Below are positions 59,714 through 64,000 of a stretch of DNA of 64,000 bases, piece after piece. Positions within the stretch are counted from its first letter, which is position 1, and each line of letters starts with the position of its first letter. The stretch covers positions 17,986,746-18,050,745 of the forward strand of contig NC_092354.1 in NCBI RefSeq assembly GCF_963676685.1, read 5' to 3'. The position numbers and the translations under genes were made by a program. The notes under the pieces are model-generated. The model saw only the letters and a program-made list of their open reading frames with translations. It did no database searches and was not told where the DNA came from. Source of the stretch: Mytilus edulis. Lineage: Eukaryota; Mollusca; Bivalvia; Mytilida; Mytilidae.

Positions 59714-61479
59714 AAGACATGGACGAATACAAACCTATGAAAAGAACTGTCACTAGAAGCAATTAAAGATTAGCTATTAAAGAATGTCTTAAAATATACG
59801 AAAACTTAATTTATTGCACTTCCAGTGATTTACAAAATATGAAGCATCGAGTTAAAAAAAAATCAAACTGTTCCAGTCCGATTAAAATAGTTACTGTAAT
59901 TCAAAATTGTAAAACAAGAGTACAAACACTGAGTTGTCTCATGCATGAAAATCAGGTCAAGGTCATAAATGTATCAATCCTGGCAGACAGACATGTGACA
60001 CATAATGACGGGCGGGCGGGCGGCTCGGACATTACAATCATTTGTTGTTCCCTGGATACACAAACAAGTGACCTTTTATTATATGTTCCTTTAAATTGGG
60101 GAAAAAAGACACAAATCAACAAAAACAACGTTAAACCAACAAAATATCGGATGTACCCCGCCAGACAAACATAGACAACTAATAGTTATAATATTCAATT
60201 AGACCCACAGACTTCTTACAGTAGGTTAAGATATAGATCACATAACAAAACATTACATTGTCCGATGAACCATGAAAATGAGGTTTGAACCCTTCCAAAC
60301 GGAAATTTTTAACTATCATTCCTTACGGGTCAAGTGATCTTTTACATCACTTGGGGTCGTTAGTCCGCTTATACAAGTCTCTCTTCCGAAACTAATAATT
60401 CAAATGTTACCGAACTTCGCCACAATCATCATTAGATTTTTATACCCAACCTACGAAAGTAGAGAGGCATTATGTAATTATGTATTATGGTACATTGTAT
60501 GTGTGTCCGTACGTCATTCGTCCGTCCGTAAGTAGTGCCATCTATCCAATTTCAGCTTTAAGTTTGTAGTCCAGTCTAAGTTTTTGGTAAAGACGAAGGC
60601 CAATAAACTTGAAACTTAGTACACATGTTCCCTATGATACGATCTTTCAAATTTCAATGCCAAATTAGAGTTTTAATCCAAATTTCATAATCTACTGAAC
60701 ACAGAAAAACATAGAGCGAGTAGGGCATCCGTGTACTTACTATGGACACATTCTAATCTTTAAAAATGTACCATTTTCCCTCTTCCCAATCAACATGGGG
60801 ATAAAATCAAGAAAACCTCTGTGAAAAAAAAGAAAATCCAACAGAATTAAAATGTTCAGAATGGTGAATTCTATTTATTCGTGTCAAAACAATCAGCAAA
60901 CTTTTAAGTGGAGTTATTGCCCTAAAATGCAGAATTTTACTATTTTATTTTCATTTATGTAACAACATTGAACAAGGAGAAGGGGTATGATTTTCAATGA
61001 AACAACTATTCACTGATGTGGTTGTAAGCAATTTTAGGAAACCATACGGACTTTAACAATGAGAATGAGAAAAACCTATACCGTATAGTCGGGGATTAAA
61101 TGCCCCGACATAAAAAAGTGTGAAAAAAATCAATAGAGAATTCTTACGGCCTAATTTATAACGTAGCAAATTTTGAAAATCAAATATGTCCAACATGAAC
61201 CAACGACAACCATTAAAGTGCGGGCTCTTGGCTTGTGATTAAAATATAATAATGTGGTGTCAACCTTCGCCTTGAACAGTGACACAATAGTACAACTATA
61301 TAAAAAAACCACCTATAAATATCAATTGAAAATGGTTCTCATCAGGTCGATACACTGCAGAGAAACTAAATATCACTTGAAAAGGGTTTCACTCAACAGA
61401 AAAAAAAACCAGATTGGACTTTCCAGGGTATTTATTCACCCTTGGTACCAAAACAAAAAAGACAAGGTACATTTCTGAG
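59714..61479. other. Downstream of lectin gene, repeats only
   Basis: The first 200 nt are probable lectin 3' UTR. A GACGGGCGGGCGGGCGGC tract is at about 60008, then the GCATCCGTGTACT repeat (60440-60750) and a SINE-like copy (60960-61245). The 111-codon ORF at 59839 has no recognisable features. Confidence 0.5.
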
Positions 61480-61850
61480 AGTACTGACAGCTAGTTTAAA
61501 GCCAATATTAAACGGCTAATGACAGAATCTGATTTTAAGACTAAAGTATTTAAAATCAGAACACATCCAGCATCCAATGGATTAAGTATAAAGAATCGAT
61601 TTAACAGTCGGAGAAACTAGTGAGTTTAAGCAATACCAAAAAATCTATAGATACTCTTTCAGAATGGATCAAGGCTGTGCGATCGTTGGTACACATCAGA
61701 ATTTTAAAATTGAATTGGTCTATCATTACCGATGCTACAACCATCTTTAAAAACCCAAATGTTGCAAAAAGCTTGTCCAACCTCCATGGCAAATATGTTG
61801 TCTCAACAGATAAAGCCATCAATAACACCGTTTTTGTGTGTTAGATCACA
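61480..61850 (+). pseudogene. Penelope-like retroelement fragment
   Basis: The + strand frame at 61620-61844 reads LSEWIKAVRSLVHIRI, then VAKSLSNLHGKYVVSTDKA and INNTVFVC. This resembles the region just before the reverse transcriptase core of Penelope-like elements (WxxAVxxLV..., LHxKYVxxPxDKAxNNxxxVC). It is about 120 residues only, with stops on both sides, so a remnant. Confidence 0.5.
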
Positions 61851-61979
61851 TAACATAAACTGCTTGATAAATAAATAATAAAATGTAAAGGTATTGACAA
61901 TTCACTCGAAAATTCAAAATGATAAAAGATTATCAAAACAAGAAAAATAGGATAAAAAAGTAAAGAATACAGAATGATT

Positions 61980-62890
61980 TGAATAATTAAGAGGTTGATG
62001 TATGAACTCTCAAGTGTCGTTCAAATTAACTTGTTCCACTTAATCCTTTACTTTATACATAAGATTTTTCACCAGTATGAGTTCTCGTGTGCATCTTTAG
62101 GGATCTGCAGTCCCTAAACCCTTTACTGCATACATGTATATATCACATGTGTGAGGTTTATTCCCAGTATTAGTTCTCGTCTGTATCTTTAGGGATCTTC
62201 AGTCACTACACTTTACACTATGCATCACATGTGTAAAGTTTTGTTTTTCACCAAAGTAGGTATAAGTATGTATTAAGGGATCTGCAGTCCCTCAGTAAAT
62301 TACCCTTTACTGCATATATCACATGTGTAAGGTTTATCCCCATGTATGAGTCCCCGTGTTTATCTTTAGGAGTCTGCAGTCACTTAACACTTTACTCTTT
62401 GCATCACATGTGTAAGGTTTTGTTTTTCACCAAAGTAAGTACGAGTTTTTATGTATTCTGGGATCTGCAGTCCCTAAACCCTTTGCTGCATATATCACAT
62501 GTGTGAGGTTTATCCCCATTATGAGTTCTCGTGTGTATCTTTAGGGGTCTGCAGTCACTAAACACTTTACTCTATGCATCACATGTGTAAGGTTTCGTGT
62601 TTTACCACATTAGGTATAAGTTTTCATCTACAATCCCTAAACCCTTTACTGCATATATCACATGTGTGAGGTTTATCCCATGTATGAGTTCCCGTGTGTA
62701 TCTTTAGGGGTCGACAGTCACTAAACACTTTACTCTATATGCATCACATGAGTAAGGTTTTGCTTTTCACCAGAAGGTATGAGTTATCGTGTTTATCTTT
62801 AGGGGAATGCAGTCACTAAACACTTTACTCTATGCATCACATAAGTGAGGTGTTTCCCCATGCAGTATGAGTTATCGTGTGTATCTTTAG
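61980..62890 (-). pseudogene. Degenerate C2H2 zinc-finger array
   Basis: On the - strand about eleven units of 84-90 nt encode remnants of the classic finger and linker: CD-x-SK-F, LK-x-HTRTH, GEKPYTC. Many cysteine codons are stops or changed (for example CDA-stop-SK where a second Cys is expected), linkers are altered and frames slip, so no array can be translated. Units alternate between two types, giving a higher-order period of about 170-180 nt. The left end (61985-62060) reads like a last finger ending FERHLRVH. Confidence 0.72.
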
Positions 62891-63102
62891 TGTTCAGCTA
62901 CAATTGTAATATCATTAAATCCTATACTGCTTGTACTACACTACGGGTTAAGAACTTGAATACCAAGTGTTCAAATATAAACACAAAGTCGTTAAAAACT
63001 GAACAGCACACATTACTAGTATTATTATTTAGAACACCATAATACGCTCAAATAAATACAATAAAAAAAAAAGTTCACTACTTTTGAATGAAATCTAAGC
63101 CA

Positions 63103-63323
63103 TAAGGCAGCAACCATTTGATTTTCGGGGGGGGGGGGGTTTGGTGAAAAAAATAATTTGTTTCGGACCCTGAGAAAAAAAATTTGTTTGTTTCACCCTC
63201 AACTGCCACTATGTGTAATGCTAAAATTGAAAGAAAACAAATGTTTTCGGTTTGAAGTTTGCACAGAAAAAAAAACCCATAGCCCCCCAACCCCCCCCAG
63301 AAAATCAAATGGTTGCTGCCTTA
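63103..63323. mobile_element. TIR element (MITE-like) with G/C tracts
   Basis: Ends TAAGGCAGCAACCATTTGAT and its inverted complement ATCAAATGGTTGCTGCCTTA, each continuing into a run of G (left) or C (right). 221 bp, non-coding. A truncated relative of the end sequence (AAGGCAGCAACCA) is at 51315. Confidence 0.7.
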
Positions 63324-64000
63324 CTTAACCGTTTGTTTGTTTCTTGGTAAAATGTTCCCTTGATCAATGGCATCAGCATGCAGAAACAAGTTTGAGGTTA
63401 TTAATAAAACAAATTATCATTTTCCGGATTTAGATTGCTATATGCAAAATAAAGAAATTTACCATATTTTTGCGTCTATTCAGAAGAGCAGGAAAAAAAA
63501 AGATTTTTGATTTTTCTCGATATTTTGGTGGAGTGTCTTGCTTGATTGCAAAAGAAATAAATAGGTGTTCATGTGCGTGTTTTTTTTTCAATTAAAGACA
63601 ATTCAATTATACTTGATTTTTACGATGTTTGTCAGTAGGCTATGGCACTAAATTAAGTTATATTTAAAAGTTTTAATCGCAATAATGTGATTTAATCAGT
63701 TCCATCGTATACACGTATATGTGCTGTCAAGTATATGCAGGTTTTTTTCCTTTGCCCCTATCGGCATCGACAGTCCCTATCAATATAAAAGATCATAAAA
63801 GGTTTGAAGTGCCTCCTTTACTCCAACGAGATTTTTTTTTATCAAGCATATAAGGGTCTTACAAAACAGGAGAGTTATAAAGTATGATTTCTCTGAAATC
63901 GCTTATTGGAATTATTGTATTACCAAAAATCAGATGAATGCTTTTGAGGTCGAAGATTAGAAAAAAAACAATGTGTAAGGGTTTCACTGAAACTAGAGTC
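63324..64000. other. End of window, no gene seen
   Basis: AT-rich. 63340-63620 resembles 31540-31870 (CTGAATTTATATTGCTAT / CGGATTTAGATTGCTAT, then CGTCTATT and CTTGATTG...AAAGAA), so it is a copy of another dispersed repeat. Confidence 0.4.

Noticed and set aside
59839-60174. 111-codon + strand ORF downstream of the lectin
   Set aside because: It contains a GGGC-type simple repeat and has no recognisable domain; its frame looks like chance in 3' flanking DNA.
62000-62890. CRISPR-like array from the regular ~85-bp spacing
   Set aside because: The units translate as zinc-finger remnants on the - strand and there are no unique spacers; the window is eukaryotic.

Overview
The window looks like nuclear DNA of a marine bivalve, most likely a mussel (Mytilus or a close relative). 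The basis is an AT-rich, intron-rich sequence crowded with dispersed repeats that I recognise from memory as mussel-typical, plus gene families common in molluscs. The species is an inference.

Layout. Positions 1-5,500 are intergenic with an old tandem segmental duplication. From 5,586 to 34,607 on the + strand I can assemble 21 exons with consistent GT/AG sites and reading phase into one gene of about 1,093 residues. It encodes a signal peptide, a 16-cysteine extracellular part, one membrane span, an acidic linker built from small phase-1 exons, a DZIP3-like HEPN domain, a large exon holding two copies of a Cys/His module I cannot name, and a second diverged HEPN-like domain. Both HEPN copies lack the histidine of the usual Rx4-6H nuclease motif. 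Its introns hold two tandem arrays, two long hairpins, and LINE and SINE-like debris.

Positions 34,608-53,880 are a mobile-element graveyard. It contains a young BEL/Pao LTR retrotransposon on the - strand (41,479-49,380; two 600-bp LTRs, 5-bp target duplication) inserted into an older dispersed repeat. A pair of inverted 510-bp arms lies about 10 kb apart on either side, and several foldback elements are nearby.

From 54,067 to 59,713 on the + strand there is a small secreted C-type lectin gene (5 exons, about 184 residues). Its promoter and first exon are tandemly duplicated, and decayed copies of its main lectin exon sit on both sides of the working one. The last 4 kb hold a Penelope-like fragment, a degenerate C2H2 zinc-finger array (- strand) and a TIR element.

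The receptor-like HEPN protein and the lectin are both plausible immune or recognition genes, but nothing in the sequence shows that they act together. The receptor architecture is the best candidate for an undescribed system. All family assignments are from pattern recognition; no search was run.
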